Below are positions 37,520-49,800 of a stretch of DNA of 64,000 bases, piece after piece; positions within the stretch are counted from its first letter, which is position 1; every line of letters begins with the position of its first letter. The position numbers and the translations under genes were made by a program. Source of the stretch: Rostratula benghalensis (taxonomy: Eukaryota; Chordata; Aves; Charadriiformes; Rostratulidae). Location: positions 4,155,874 to 4,219,873 of the forward strand of contig VXAI01000021.1 in the NCBI GenBank assembly GCA_013399305.1. Direction: 5' to 3'. The notes beneath the pieces are model-generated. The model worked only from the letters and a program-made list of their open reading frames with translations. It was not told the DNA's origin and ran no database searches.

Positions 37520-37745
37520 GGATGAATACACACTCTATGGCTCAATGTCCAAACAGAGATCAGTAACCTGTGGTGTCCCTTGGGGATCTGTATCAGGACT
37601 GATATTTTTAATTATCTTTATTAATGACATGGACAGTGGGATTGAGTGCACGCTCAGCAACTTTGCAGATGACAGCAATCTGAGTGATGCAGTTGATACA
37701 CTTGAGGAAAGAGATGCCATCCACAGGGAGCTTGTAGGTTGTTCA
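37520..37745 (+). pseudogene. CR1 reverse transcriptase fragment, plus strand, FADD retained
   Basis: This piece encodes the palm of the CR1 reverse transcriptase in one open frame: VTCGVPWGSVSG, then FINDMDSGIECTLSNF, then the catalytic FADD box (37662-37673), then AVDTLEERDAIHREL. Both ends are truncated: no fingers domain lies upstream and no CR1 3' tail downstream. The whole open frame runs 37281-37769 (162 codons) only because unrelated sequence upstream happens to be open. The retained frame suggests a fairly young copy or luck; it cannot be a working element. Confidence 0.93.
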
Positions 37746-40700
37746 TTGTGTCTTCAATCATTTTACTGAGCAAAAGGACATGGGACGAAATCATGGAAAT
37801 ACAAAAGTATACTATTATGTGTAATATCTGATATACCAAGTCACCTACATCAAGTCAGGGCATCAGACTGCTCTTTAGAAGACAATTATAATGTTGCCAC
37901 TAACTCCTACAGGAACAGCTGCAGGACATGGGAGTGAAATTTTGTTATTTAATATGCAATTCTAATGTTAGAAACTACTACCAATAGTAAATTAAAAATA
38001 TAGTTTAAATACATGGTACGTTTTTGAGCCTCAATTCAAGAACAACTCTATTTCCAAAAGAAAAATATAATAAATTTTCACTGATTTTACAGAAAAAAAA
38101 ATCACAAATTATTTGTACTTGACATCACCATTCATTTTCCCTTCACCTCTTCTTCCCCATCAAGAATGTAAAATGTCTTCAAATACAAGGACTAACTGGG
38201 GGGAGACGGGAGCGGCGAAGGGGCAGAAATCCCTTCTGTTATGAATCTTTTGCCTTATCCCATTCAGAAGGTGCTCTTAATCTTCTGAAACATTTGTTTA
38301 AATAAAAGTATTTTGAAGTATCTCCTAGGCCCTGTTAGGAACTACATGAAATTCCTTTTGGCAGTGACCACAGCCACATAGTAGCATTGGTTAGATTATC
38401 GACCCTACATATTTGGAAGGATGTGAAGACAAAACAGATTAAGATGAAGGACTCACATGCAGATGTTGGTTTTTTTCTCACCCAGACCAAAAAATATATG
38501 TGATCACTGTTGGCCTCCAAAACACAGGCAGTCAGTCCTCAAGTAGCCCTCACAGACATTTTTATCTTCTGAAAGAGTGGCTAAAGAAACATCTGTCATA
38601 TTTAGACACTGACTTAAATTACAGATTTTTTTTATATTCCAAGTGAAAAAAGTAACCCAGTAACTTCTAAATTAAATGGAAATGGAGTTAAGTCATAGTA
38701 AAAGCACCACTTGGTACTCGGATTCACACTATTGTAGTGTATGTGCATTCACATAACTGAACTTAATTAGCAATTCGGACCTGACCGATCAGTTGCTTTA
38801 GAAGAAAAAAATTCTGAAATCCATGAATAAGTGAATATGCTTTCTACAAGAATACACCAAAACAAACGAGAAATATCTACAGGGAGAACAGAGGAGATAA
38901 ATGTTGTATCATCATACAGTATGCAAAATGGGTGTGTAGTTTGCTATGGTGGATTAGGATATACCAAATCCAAATCCTAGATGTTCCATTTGTGGGAAGG
39001 GCGTGACACTGCTACAGTTATTCCTTATTCACTTTCAGAACTTTGTGACTTTATAATATTGCAATGCTTCAAAATTTAGTCATCTATTTTTTGGCCTAGA
39101 ATTTAGCAATAAGGAGAACTAAAACAGAACACACACAATGTTTGCCATTTAGGATTTAAATCTACAACTAACATATCAAACTAACAGGCACTTAGCTGAT
39201 TTTGGTCTTCAGTACATTTCTGTGCTAGAAATTAAGTACATGCACTATTTTTGTAAAAAAAGAAAAAGAGGGTCACAATTATGTAATGGACAATTTAATT
39301 CAATACTGTTTACAAACAAAACAAACCCAGATTCAGTATTCCATTTTACAGACTTTAAATTATATTTTTCAAGTCTGATTAACATGAAACCTTTCAGAAT
39401 TGCAGCACAGTATACCTGCTTTTTTTTTTCCTTCAAGCATGACAGAGGGCCAGGTACAGGCAGCTTGGACATACAGCAAGAGCATATGAATAATCAGGTA
39501 ACTGAAGCAGTATGGAGAGCAGTTCTCCATCCTTTCATCCTTGTAGCCAGTATTTGTCCCTTTGATGCCTCAGCAGACCAAACAAAATCCACTAATCAAT
39601 TATTTCTTTTTCTGTCTTTCAGATGCTGCCACAGGCCTTCAAGTACTGATGGTACTTGTACTTCAAGTACTTAACAGTACTTCAGGAATATTCTATTTGT
39701 CTACTTCTATAAAATAAATGCTTATCACAAAGGACTATTATTTCCCATCTGATTATTTCTCCCACCATCTAAGACTATAACTGGAAACATTCACTTTAAA
39801 ACAATTGTGAAAGCTTTTTAGTAATTATTTTGAATACAAATTTTAGAAACATACTAGAAACTTAACTTACAAAAAGAAAGTAGATTTCTTACACTGACAT
39901 TTTTCAAAATTCCTGAACTTTGGACTTCAGAGCATCTTCACTTTCACTAGCAAGACTCTAGATGTTAGGATTGAAAGACTATTTGAGGGGTGGCAGAAGA
40001 GGAAACACACTTCCGTGACACATAGGTTTAACTAGAGTATGAAGAACACCTACTTCCCTCCATAAAAATGATAATAAAAATTAGTGGTTTCAGTTGCCCA
40101 TTTTTATGTGACATTGAAAGGGTTTGAGGGGCCAGTCCATCACATCCATACTTATATTGTGGTTTCTTGCACATACTATTACTTGTCTTGGTGTATCAGT
40201 CCTCTTCAAATGCTAACACTACAGTACAACTCTTTAGCGTGATGTAAACAACTTTAATAAAACTCAGATATGTCTATTATAATTCTAATGTATGTGCTTT
40301 TGTTTTTTCCTGTAGAGTTTTATTTGTGCTGCAGCTATATGCATGGAGGTTCACCTTCAACTAGTAAATCAGAAAGTCCTGACCTGAAAGGTTTTGTCCT
40401 GACAAGTCTCATATGACGTTCAGTACCATCCGTGCATCACTAGCACACTTCAAGTGTTATTAGTCATTAAAAATAACAAACTTAAAACTTGATGTATCGG
40501 CCAGTTTTGCTCTGTTGAGAACAGAAACTTTAGACTTTGAGGAGCAGAGATCAGAAAGAAAGAATACTAGATTAAGAAGGAAAAGCATGTGATTTATTGC
40601 CATGCTGTCTTCAAAATGAGAAAGGATATACCCTACAGAATGGTGAAGTCTATGAGGAACAGCAAAGTGAAATTTTAGTAGTGGACTTTGGATAATAACA

Positions 40701-41334
40701 ATCTGATAGTAAAAAAGGTTACTCACCAAGTGAACATTGAGGGAAGTTTGGAACTTGTTGTAGATGAGTGTAACAGAAACACCAACTAACAGGAAAAGAA
40801 AAAAATATACAACAAACTGAATAAAGCACAAGAAATATACGAGGGAAATTATTTCAAAATAGTGGAAGGAGAGAGAAAATAGATGATATACATTGTGAAA
40901 ACAAGATTTAAGAAAAGTAGAAGCATTCTATTCATAACAGAAATGCTTTTATCCCACAAGTATGGTATTACTTAACAGATCTGGAAAACTTTCTATTGAG
41001 CTTCCAATTTCTAGATTTGGTTGAAACACTGTTAGAGTATAAGGTGACTACATTATTCAGCAAGTGAATTTTATCCTAATAAATTATTCCAGCCTTATCT
41101 CAATTATTTTCCACAGATGTCTTTCTTAAAATTCTGTGCTAGGTATAATACAAGAGAATAATAAAAACAATTCTTCATTGTGAATAGGGAAACTCTAAAC
41201 TTCAAAGTAATTCACAGAAGACAGACTGAAGGCATTATTACTTAACTCCTTAACTCTCAGATTTTATAATTATCAAATGGAAATTAATGGAAATTAAGCA
41301 CCAAAGTAGAATTCATTGAACTATATTTTTTTTT
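37746..41334. other. unique noncoding sequence, no gene seen
   Basis: No gene was recognised in 3.6 kb. Frames of 150 codons (39222-39674, plus) and 123 codons (40460-40831, minus) have no recognisable domain and look like chance. A cluster of GTACTT words lies at 39637-39685. Confidence 0.5.
39637..39685. repeat. clustered AGTACT/GTACTT repeats forming small hairpins
   Basis: The word GTACT occurs five times in about 50 bp. A copy of caagtac pairs with gtacttg across a 5-nt spacer, and cttcaagtact is repeated. It looks like a degenerate short tandem array. Confidence 0.7.
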
Positions 41335-41480
41335 AGGTTAGAAAGGTCCTATGGAGGCCATCTAATCACCTACTCAGGGGATGGTTATGTTCAAAGCCAG
41401 ATCAGATTTCTCAGGACTCATCTTTTTAAAATCTTCAAGGATACAGAGTCCAAAATCTCCTTCTCTCACCTTCAAATAAA
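41335..41480 (-). mobile_element. diverged CR1 LINE 3' fragment, minus strand
   Basis: Matches to the reversed CR1 3' region include aggttagaaaggtcctatgg, ggccatctaatcacc, and later ttcaaagccagatcagattt and aaaatcttcaaggatacaga. The order and spacing follow CR1, but divergence is high and the right end is uncertain. Confidence 0.7.
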
Positions 41481-41973
41481 TACATGACCATATGCACCTT
41501 CTATAACCACCTTAGACATCTTGAGATGTCAAAATATTAGTTTTCTAATTCACTTGTCTAGATTTGCCGAGTAGATATCTATCCGTTATGTGTACAATAC
41601 AGTTGGAAGTATTTCCTGTCAATAGGTTCCTATTTTCCCTCTCTCAGCCACCAAAGGAGCCCAGAAGAATGGCTTTTGTGAGACAAGTAACCTTATGACA
41701 ACTAAAGTTATTCCAGATTTTCTTAATTATGATGTTCAGGCTTGAGTGTATTACCACTTTGTCTTATATGGGGTGTTCTTTCCACTATTCTATACCACTC
41801 ATGGAATCCTAGCATTGATTCAAAATGGAATTTCTTTTCGGATGAATCTTGTGCTGCCCAAGATCTTGGAAACCTTCCATATGCTATTAGGCACATGGTG
41901 ACCAGTAATCTTATGCTTAAACAGTGACTGATAATTCTGTGCTGCATTGTTCTGTATGGAAAACTTCAAGTGA

Positions 41974-42003
41974 GTATATTTTGCTTTTGTATATTTTGCT
42001 TTT
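41974..42003. repeat. 15-bp perfect tandem duplication
   Basis: The unit gtatattttgctttt is repeated head to tail without mismatch. A second copy this exact points to a recent duplication. Confidence 0.9.
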
Positions 42004-43385
42004 CTTCATATATTTGCAAAATCTATTTTTCCACAGGCTATGTTGTTCCTGGCTGTATTTGGAGTTAGTAAAATGTTCTATCCCTTTTTCCACATTCAAT
42101 GGACTTTTAATTCCTCTGTGTATGTATCCTTTTACTCTGGCAGTAGTCGCTCTGTGCTACAAATCCCTTTGTTAACAAAAATACAAAGTAAACTGAGGGT
42201 GAGTACATCAAAGGCACTACTTTTCAAGCCTAGAGAGAAGAGCATTGTGACTGGCTCTTTTCCTATTTGAATTTTCATATTTGAATTTCTGTGTATTAAA
42301 GGTTTTAACATTGATAAATTTGGCTCTTTTCAACTTCTGAATTAGTACTTTTGTTACACTTTTTCAAGCACTTGCAAGCACTTTCGTAGCACATCACAAA
42401 AAATGACAGTGACATCCACTGAAGTTCCAGTGGTGCTATGATCTGGACAATATCACCTAAGAATAGAAACATGCACGTCTTCAACAAATATGAAAAAGAA
42501 TGACTGAATTGACCACTGTTAAACATGGTGTAGCCACATTGTAATAAGGTTGCATGTGGCCTGCTCCTTTCTCATTTTTGGAACAAAAAGTAAAATGATG
42601 AGCTTGAGGAGAAAGAAAAGATTTTCAGTAATCAGTAATAATTTCACAGGAGAGGTTCCAGCAATGCTTATCCAATCGTCAGGGAAAGCCACGAAAATTT
42701 AATTTCTGCATTGTACTCCCCTACTGGCTTGAAATCCATGAACTAAGACTAAAATATGTACCACGTTGTCACAGCTCCATGAGAATAAGGTGGCACCAAC
42801 AAGAAAGTTATGGAAAATTGGGAAATTATTTGATGATGTCTTTTCTAATGAGGAAGAAAAGACTGTATAAATTAAACAGAATTGTATCACAGAAAGATTA
42901 AAGGAATTAAAGAACTTAAGCAAACTCAACTGAGACACAGCATTGCCCTGACACAACTGTGTAATTCCAGATGAATAAAGAGAGAGGCAGCAATATAGGT
43001 CATGGACATATCTGTGTATCTGGCTAGCGCAAAAATTGATGGCATTAGGAAAAGAGCCCAAATAGTCCTTTGATGAAGAATTATGGGGTTCACTTTGATC
43101 AGCAGTTTCCATGTTGCAAGACCTGTAGACACATTTGGATTAATGTCTGTAAAATGTCTGCAGGCTCTAGTAGACATCACTCTGATAAAGTTTTTTGCTT
43201 AAAACACATTTTGATATCATAGTCTCATCACACAGCTCCCAGAGTCAGAAACCATTTTGAGATATCCATATCCTATGAAGATGTAGGTTTACTGATTAGT
43301 CAGAGCTGAGAAATAAGTTGTCTTGATGGAACACAGGCAAGAAGGCATATCATTTGTAGTAAGAAGGCAGAGATTGTCAATGGGG

Positions 43386-43430
43386 AAAAAAAAAAAACCC
43401 CCCCAAACCCCCCCCCCCCCAAAAAAACCC
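43386..43430. repeat. alternating A and C homopolymer tract
   Basis: Twelve A, seven C, three A, thirteen C, seven A and three C follow one another, preceded by GGGG. The C-rich strand could form an i-motif and its complement a G-quadruplex. Confidence 0.95.
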
Positions 43431-45497
43431 AGGCTACAGAATTTCCACATATATCAATTAAAGAAGCCCTTAATCTCATCTACGAATATTTGTCCATTAA
43501 ACTACAGCATTCCTATTGTATACTTTGCATTTTCCAGAATCTGTGATCTAAAGACAAATGAGAGTGAGAATAAAAAAAAAAGAAATACAAGACTAGTGAA
43601 AGATTTCAGTGATTATCAGCTCTAAATTTATTGTTTGATCACATTTCCTTCTTTGTAGTTTCAGCTATGATCCCTGTGGGACAAGAAGCACCTTTAACTG
43701 TAAGTTTGTAGCCTGATTTTTCTCCAAACATATTTGAGACTACAGCATACCCTCAGCATTGCACTCTATCTAAAGAAAAGCCAATTTCTGCTGTAAATAT
43801 ATGTGATAATTATGAGAGTTCTTTCTTAACATTGCTCTCTTTAATTAACACTTCTATAAAATAATTCCATCATATCAGCTACCTTAATGATTAACAAACA
43901 TGACTATGCTTGGAAGCATCGGCTATTTTCCATATTGTTTACATATAGATTCAATCCCTTTCTGTGTATTAGAGAAAAATAAATCTTTTCTTTTTCTTCC
44001 TTACTTTTCTCCCTGCAGTTATTTAGAAGTCCAGTTCATATATTGTGTCCTACTTTGATAAGAAAGAAATACTATTGATATTTTTATTTCATTTTGATAA
44101 AAAACATGTTTGTTTTCGTTCATAGATTTAAAGCCCCAAAATGGACCAGTACCGTAAATAAAACATGCAATCTCATTTTAAAAATTTATTACAAGGAATT
44201 TTGTTTATGATTTCATGTTCTCCAGTAATAATTAATTGGAGGTCTTCACTGGTCCCCACAGACTAACAATCATTCAAAATGCACTAAAGGATGATCAACA
44301 CACAGCAGCACATCTTCAGCAGTGAAAGTAACCACATGTATTTTTGCTACCAGTTTAACATAAATTTAAAAACAAGTTATTTTACAGTGTGTATGTTTTG
44401 CAAACACTGCCAAGAAAATAGATAATTAACCATTTTCTAAGAGTTTGAAGATTTTTTTACTTAGGTTACAAATATTACTAAATACTTGAATGATAATACT
44501 TTGCATTTTTACAGTGACTTCCATTAAAACCTCTCAAAAGTTTTAAAACTGTTAATTGATTAACAATAATTATTTTCAAGAACACACTGAAAATAATTCC
44601 ATCTGTTATTTCGTGTGACTTTGACTATATTTGAAGCAACAATACAATACAAGCAAAACTGGCAGCACAGCAGTTTTGCCTCCACTGTAGAAATTTATGC
44701 AGCAAATATATGGCCATGATGTCTTTTTTCCCCCCGCTTGAAATCCCAAATTCTTAGGTCAAGGATGGGCTTGGTGGCATATCTTATTCAAATACAAATT
44801 GTCCTCTAGTGCAAGGAGACAGTATTACTCTCTCTTACAGCAGACATGTTCTCACATAAAGAAGATTATGGAAGTTAGCGAAGTTAGGAAACATAGTACA
44901 TCCTAAGGACTATTCTGCACTCATGAATCAGACCTCACTTTGACTATCACACATTATCTATGTGTTTATTCTTAGTAATTTAAATAATACTACAGAGAAA
45001 CAGAACATAAAACATTTCTTAGCATCCTGAGCCTCTCTTCTAATGTGAATTATTCATTGATTGAAACAACAATTCCTTCATTAACTTGCATTTTTAGCCT
45101 TTTGTTCCATTGTTTATCTCCTGTTTATGCAAATTCTTGAACTTTCCTGAACCAGTCATATAGTTCTGTACACAGCTTGTACATCAAATAATCTGTTTAC
45201 TGTCTGTGGTCTAAAACTTCTCCTTCATTGACTTTTTGAATTTTTCCTAATTTGGCTACATATGTTAAAGTGAATGGACAAGTCACAGCATGCTGGCTAA
45301 GCTCGTATCACCATGAATATTTTGGAATGCTGAAATGCTTAGTATAATTCTCTCTTTATCACTGATGAAACTAAACTTCTGTTTGTATTTTGAAATGTTC
45401 AATCTCTTAGGTGGACTGGTACCTTTAAGAAAATAAAATAAAATTATTCCTAATCACTTCTGTCTCCACTAATTTCACAGATGTTCACTCTCACTGG

Positions 45498-45757
45498 AGA
45501 ATCAGAGAATAGCTGAGCTTGGAAGGCGCCTCTATACCATCCTGCTCAGAGCAGAGTCAACTATAGCAAGGCCTGTCCAATTAGGTTTTGAACATTTCCA
45601 AGGACTGAGTCTCCAAAAGATGCCAGGTCAACTTGTGCAAGTGTTTGAACACCCTCACAGTCTGAAAAAAAACCAAACAACCCACCCACCCAACGTAATA
45701 AACAAATAAATAAAAATAAAAAGTCTTATGTTTAAATTTAATTTCCTATATTCCAGG
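45498..45757 (-). mobile_element. CR1 LINE 3' fragment with an internal A/C expansion, minus strand
   Basis: The fragment opens with the reversed CR1 terminus (agaatcagagaatagctgag), then cttggaaggcgcctct and further 3'-region sequence to about 45660 (caccctcacagtctgaaa). It resumes after 45722 with cttatgtttaaatttaattt and cctatattccag, which continue the same CR1 region. Between them lies about 58 bp of A/C-rich simple sequence (45665-45722) where CR1 normally has a short A/T stretch. The simple repeat therefore appears to have grown inside the element. Confidence 0.85.
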
Positions 45758-46151
45758 AAAGAGGAACAAAGAGAAACAGACCACAGATTTTCTCCTTTAC
45801 CTCTGGTGAGGAACAATTGATGTACACTAGCCCCTAATGCTATGCCAATTTCGACACAAGGCAAGAAGAACAAATGACAATTGCTGAAACGCTAGCATCA
45901 TTCTCTGCCCAGCATCACTGAGATTTAGTCATGACCTATAAAGAGAGCATATGATTACATCAAAGTCATCTTAGTGTGAAGCATGTGTACTTGCATACTA
46001 CATGCTGTGTATTTCACTATTGTCACTATATATTTCCCTATACATTGACTACATATTATTGTCACTATATATTTCACTGTATGTATTTCACTAAGGGGTT
46101 AGGAGAGTTCTTGCAAAGATTAAGTGATGTAGTCTTAAAATCAGCAATTCA
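45758..46151. other. unique noncoding sequence flanking the LTR
   Basis: No gene was recognised. The phrase attgtcactatatatttc occurs at 46019-46036 and again at 46058-46075, a 39-bp-period imperfect tandem repeat. Confidence 0.6.
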
Positions 46152-46156
46152 CTTCT
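46152..46156. repeat. left target-site duplication of the solo LTR
   Basis: CTTCT directly precedes the LTR terminus and is repeated at 46871-46875 directly after the other terminus. A 5-bp duplication fits ERVL-type integration. Confidence 0.85.
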
Positions 46157-46255
46157 TGTCGTGGTTTTGGCCAGATTGGCCAATCAGAATGACAGATGGG
46201 CCCTCCCTCCCTTCTCTTCAAAGAGAGAAGAGGAAGAGATAAAGAGATTCATGAG

Positions 46256-46280
46256 NNNNNNNNNNNNNNNNNNNNNNNNN
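46256..46280. other. assembly gap of 25 N
   Basis: Twenty-five undetermined bases fall inside the LTR, immediately beside a TA dinucleotide run (46287-46304). The simple repeat probably caused the gap. The number of N may be a placeholder and not a measured length. Confidence 1.
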
Positions 46281-46286
46281 ATCATT

Positions 46287-46304
46287 TATATATATATATA
46301 TATA
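46287..46304. repeat. (TA)n tract inside the LTR
   Basis: Nine TA units adjoin the assembly gap; the real array could be longer and extend into it. Confidence 0.9.
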
Positions 46305-46520
46305 CAGTATATACAAAACTGTATCAAGCTCCCAAGATGATGATCACATCACCAGCGGGCACAAGGAAAAGTCCCAGAGTGGACTTAGTGATGGACAGGA
46401 ACTGGATTCCAGATCTGGAGTCAGGAATGCTCGAATCGGGATCAAAGGCAAACAAACAGACAGGGTCCTCCTTCAACTTCAGCCACTGAAGAAAGAGAGT
46501 TGACCCTTTGATCCCTAAGC

Positions 46521-46527
46521 TTTTATA
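46521..46527 (-). promoter_or_regulatory. LTR TATA box
   Basis: TATAAAA on the minus strand, in the position expected for the U3 promoter of the avian ERVL LTR, about 350 bp downstream of the LTR start. Whether it is still active is unknown. Confidence 0.7.
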
Positions 46528-46870
46528 CTGAGCATGATGCAGATGGGATGGAATACCCTGTTGGTCAGTTTTGGGTCACCTGTCATTTCCACTTCTCCCA
46601 ACAGGTGTGATCCCTCTAAGCTTTTCTACTTCTGACCCTCCAGTGGGGCAAATAACAAATTTACCTGACCTTGTCTGTTGTAGCAATGAGTATAAGCAAG
46701 GGCCTCTCTGCATACCATTCTTTGGTATTATCAGGTCTTATCACTGTTAGAATGAACAGTTTCTGAACAATATGCTATTAATTTCAGAGTTTAGTTAGTT
46801 AGAAGAGACCCAGCTAAAAAGTAAAATTACTGAACAGAAAATTAGTTCTGTTTTAGCTCAAATCAGGACA

Positions 46871-46875
46871 CTTCT
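46871..46875. repeat. right target-site duplication of the solo LTR
   Basis: CTTCT directly follows the LTR terminus and matches 46152-46156 exactly. Confidence 0.85.
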
Positions 46876-49800
46876 GTAATTAGCTTGCATGACTTTGTAT
46901 AAAGCAAAGGTTCAGCACTTTACTAGGCAAAGAATTTGACCCACTGACAACAAAAAAAATGAGGTAAAATGTAACAAAATAGAGGACACCAGTCTAAGAA
47001 GCTCTTAATCTTTGTAATATCCTTAATTCGATCACTGAAGCAGTGCTGTATGTATACCATAGAACTTTTACTGACTTGCTTGTGGAGCAAACTTCTACAA
47101 TTTATTCAGGTTAACCACAGTTTAAAACACATGGTATTTATTTAAGTAAGATTAACTGTATTTTTGCAGAAGTGCCAAAATCAGGAAAATGCATGCTTTC
47201 CTAAAGAGTCTATGATCTTATTCCTATTTTGCTGCTGCCTATTAAGGATTGGTTTTAACAAATATTCAAAATAAGTTTCCATTATTGGTTGGCTTAATCC
47301 TGCAATGTACATAACCCTGAAGTTTTTTAGGGGTGGGAATTGTTCATTGATTCTAACAAGACATCTGCTTAGTTCAGTACTAGGGAAATTAGTCCAAGTG
47401 CAGAAATGTAAATTTCTTTGCAGTGTCTTGAAGGTGCATGTGCCTTGACCTCCTCGCAAAGCATCATGTTCCATTCACTCCTTACCCTTTATATTCATAC
47501 ACTTTAAAAGATAAGCTTTCAGATGCTAGTACTAATTAAGAAAATAGCCTCGGATATCCAGAATTATCCCACTAAGAACAAGTTGCAGTATAATGTATTT
47601 GTATATCCAACAGCCATTAGATTATAATGTCTTCCATGCAGATCTTCTGTGGTATGAATTCAAACTGTGAGTTTATGAGTGAAAAACTGCCATCTTCATA
47701 TAAGGCCTATAATTTTAAAATTTATTAATTCCTCTTAGTATGAATCCTTTCCTTACCATGCTTCTAAAGCATGTTTCTCATTAAAGAGAAGCAGAAAACT
47801 GAGTCATTGACAAATCTATAATTTATTATAGTAAAATTAAGTATTTGATATGTTATGTAACTTACTAGTTAATTTAGTGATTATCTTACAAGATATACAA
47901 CAGTTGATTTTTTACCACACATACGCATTTAGAAATTAAACCAAATCCTGTAAAACTTAAGGACAGTGTATCAACTCTGCACAGCAACAGATTTTGCTCA
48001 TTAATGGCTAATTACACTCCATTTTAAGAACTTGCATAATTTAATTATTTAAGAATCTTGCAATACATTCACTACAAAGCAGTGATATTCAGAATTCCAA
48101 TTTTGCATTATCTTTGAAGTGTATGCAGTTAAAAAAAAAAACAGTGAAATAAATGAAAATATGTTGTTAAGAAGTCTCTACTCACCCTAATCTTGCCTCT
48201 AACCCTCCCTTCCCCCAACCCCCAAAAAAATTTCCCTCATTAATTTTATTTAGCCTCTCCACTGCCTGCAGACATGCAGTGAAAGTCCAACAAGAAGCTA
48301 AGGAATTGTAGACACACATCATACAATGTCTATTCACTGGGAATTAACAGAATGTCTCTATAAGGTGCATCTTAAAAATGCATGTAAGACAATGTGAAAA
48401 ACTTAACACTCTCACTTCAGTTTTGCTATGAAAATGTAGTCAAATGCTGTTTTATTAGCTACATTTGCCTTTTCAAACTTTCTAATCTTTGTTTTTTAAA
48501 TTTGGAATAGACCTTAAGAACCTTTCTATTCCTTGTTTTTAAGTACCTTACCTGATATATTTTATAATGTTCAGGCATCTAGCAAGGTGGCTGAAGATGT
48601 CTATAGACTATTTTGCAGTCAGAAAGATGCTATATTATTCTGGAACATGAGAAGTGCAAAATGCACTGTTCTGGAGACTGACAATGTAGCTAGCATTTTA
48701 TACAATATTAATCTAAGCAATCAGAGTGGCAGCCATTAACTTATATTTCAAAATGTTAGCCACATAATTGTACTTTCATACACAACAGGAGGGATTCCTA
48801 AGGGCATCTTTCCATTTAAGAGTATTGCAATGGATTTCGATGCTTCTTTTTATTCCCTAATGGAAGTCATGTTGGTCAAAAACCTATAAAATACAATTTG
48901 GTATTTTAAGTTCAGAGATAGATCCACACACTGCAGAGGAGATTACGTACACAGCTTTCTCAATTCAGTAGAAATTTTCAGGAACTATGCAACAGCAATC
49001 TACGTACTTCTAGTCTAAGCATCCATTTGTATGAACTATTTTAGTCAGAGATACTTTTGCTGAAATCTTCAAAAAGTTCCATCCAACAAGTACCAAATAT
49101 TAAACATGAAAAGTGGCCCACATTCCTAACTGATTTTTACTGTCTTACCAGAATATTTTCCTGTGCTAGAAAAAGGGGGACAAGTCTCCAGACACAAGGG
49201 CAAAAGACTGATCCATACTGAATTTTCTAGTCTGTAATCTTTCCCATAGCAGAACTGCTACTGACACATAGGATCATTTGATCACTCACACCTTTGGCCT
49301 AATACACCAGTAGTGGCATACTGAAGTTTTTCAAAGTTTATTTTAAGTTTCATTGGTCTTGACAGCTGCTACACAGGCAACTGAAATGCCATTTTCTTCT
49401 GAAGAACAACCAGCATGCATACACTGTAGCAATATTTACTCTGTAACCATATAGATTTCATAAAGACATTTGCCAAGTACCTCCAATGAATATGTGGTGT
49501 CTTGCTGAAGTTGCAGCCAAAACTTGCTGCCATTTAAATATCAAAACAAAAAAGGCATATAAGGAATCGGAGATACAGATTACTATTTTCTAGTGATTTT
49601 CCAGTAATGTTGGTCATAAACATATCCAGAAAGCAAATGTAGTAATAAAACCAGACCTTTTAAAAGAAGACATGTCAGTCCTGCTTTCCCACATGTGCCT
49701 GTTCTTGCTTATTATTCCAATATTGCAACAAAATATTACCTGTCTCTTTACTCCTTAATTTAATAAGCCTTCACTGTTTTAAATTACCCTACCCTAAAAT

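Larger units (their letters stand above)
41481..45497. other. unique noncoding sequence, no gene seen
   Basis: No gene was recognised. A 137-codon minus-strand frame (42699-43112) has no recognisable domain. The stretch holds a 15-bp tandem duplication at 41974-42003 and an A/C homopolymer tract at 43386-43430. Confidence 0.5.
46157..46870 (-). mobile_element. solitary ERVL-type LTR, minus strand
   Basis: On the minus strand the element begins TGTCCTGATTTGAGCT and ends ACCACGACA, the terminal sequences of a large family of avian ERVL long terminal repeats. The ends are TG...CA, within short inverted TGTC/GACA repeats. A TATA box (46521-46527, reading TATAAAA on the minus strand) sits next to gcatgctcag-like sequence, as in that family, and sets the orientation. 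No gag, pol or env sequence adjoins it, and identical 5-bp repeats flank it. It is therefore a solo LTR left by recombination between the two LTRs of a provirus. Length is 714 positions including a 25-N gap, so the true length is unknown. Confidence 0.9.

Noticed and set aside
39222..39674. 150-codon plus-strand frame
   Set aside because: No recognisable domain, many rare-looking residue runs from AT-rich DNA, and no supporting signals. Treated as chance.
40460..40831. 123-codon minus-strand frame beginning with a hydrophobic segment that resembles a membrane anchor
   Set aside because: T-rich DNA on the coding strand gives such hydrophobic runs by default, and no conserved motif was seen.
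42699..43112. 137-codon minus-strand frame
   Set aside because: No family resemblance, and an overlapping second frame of similar quality exists. Treated as chance.
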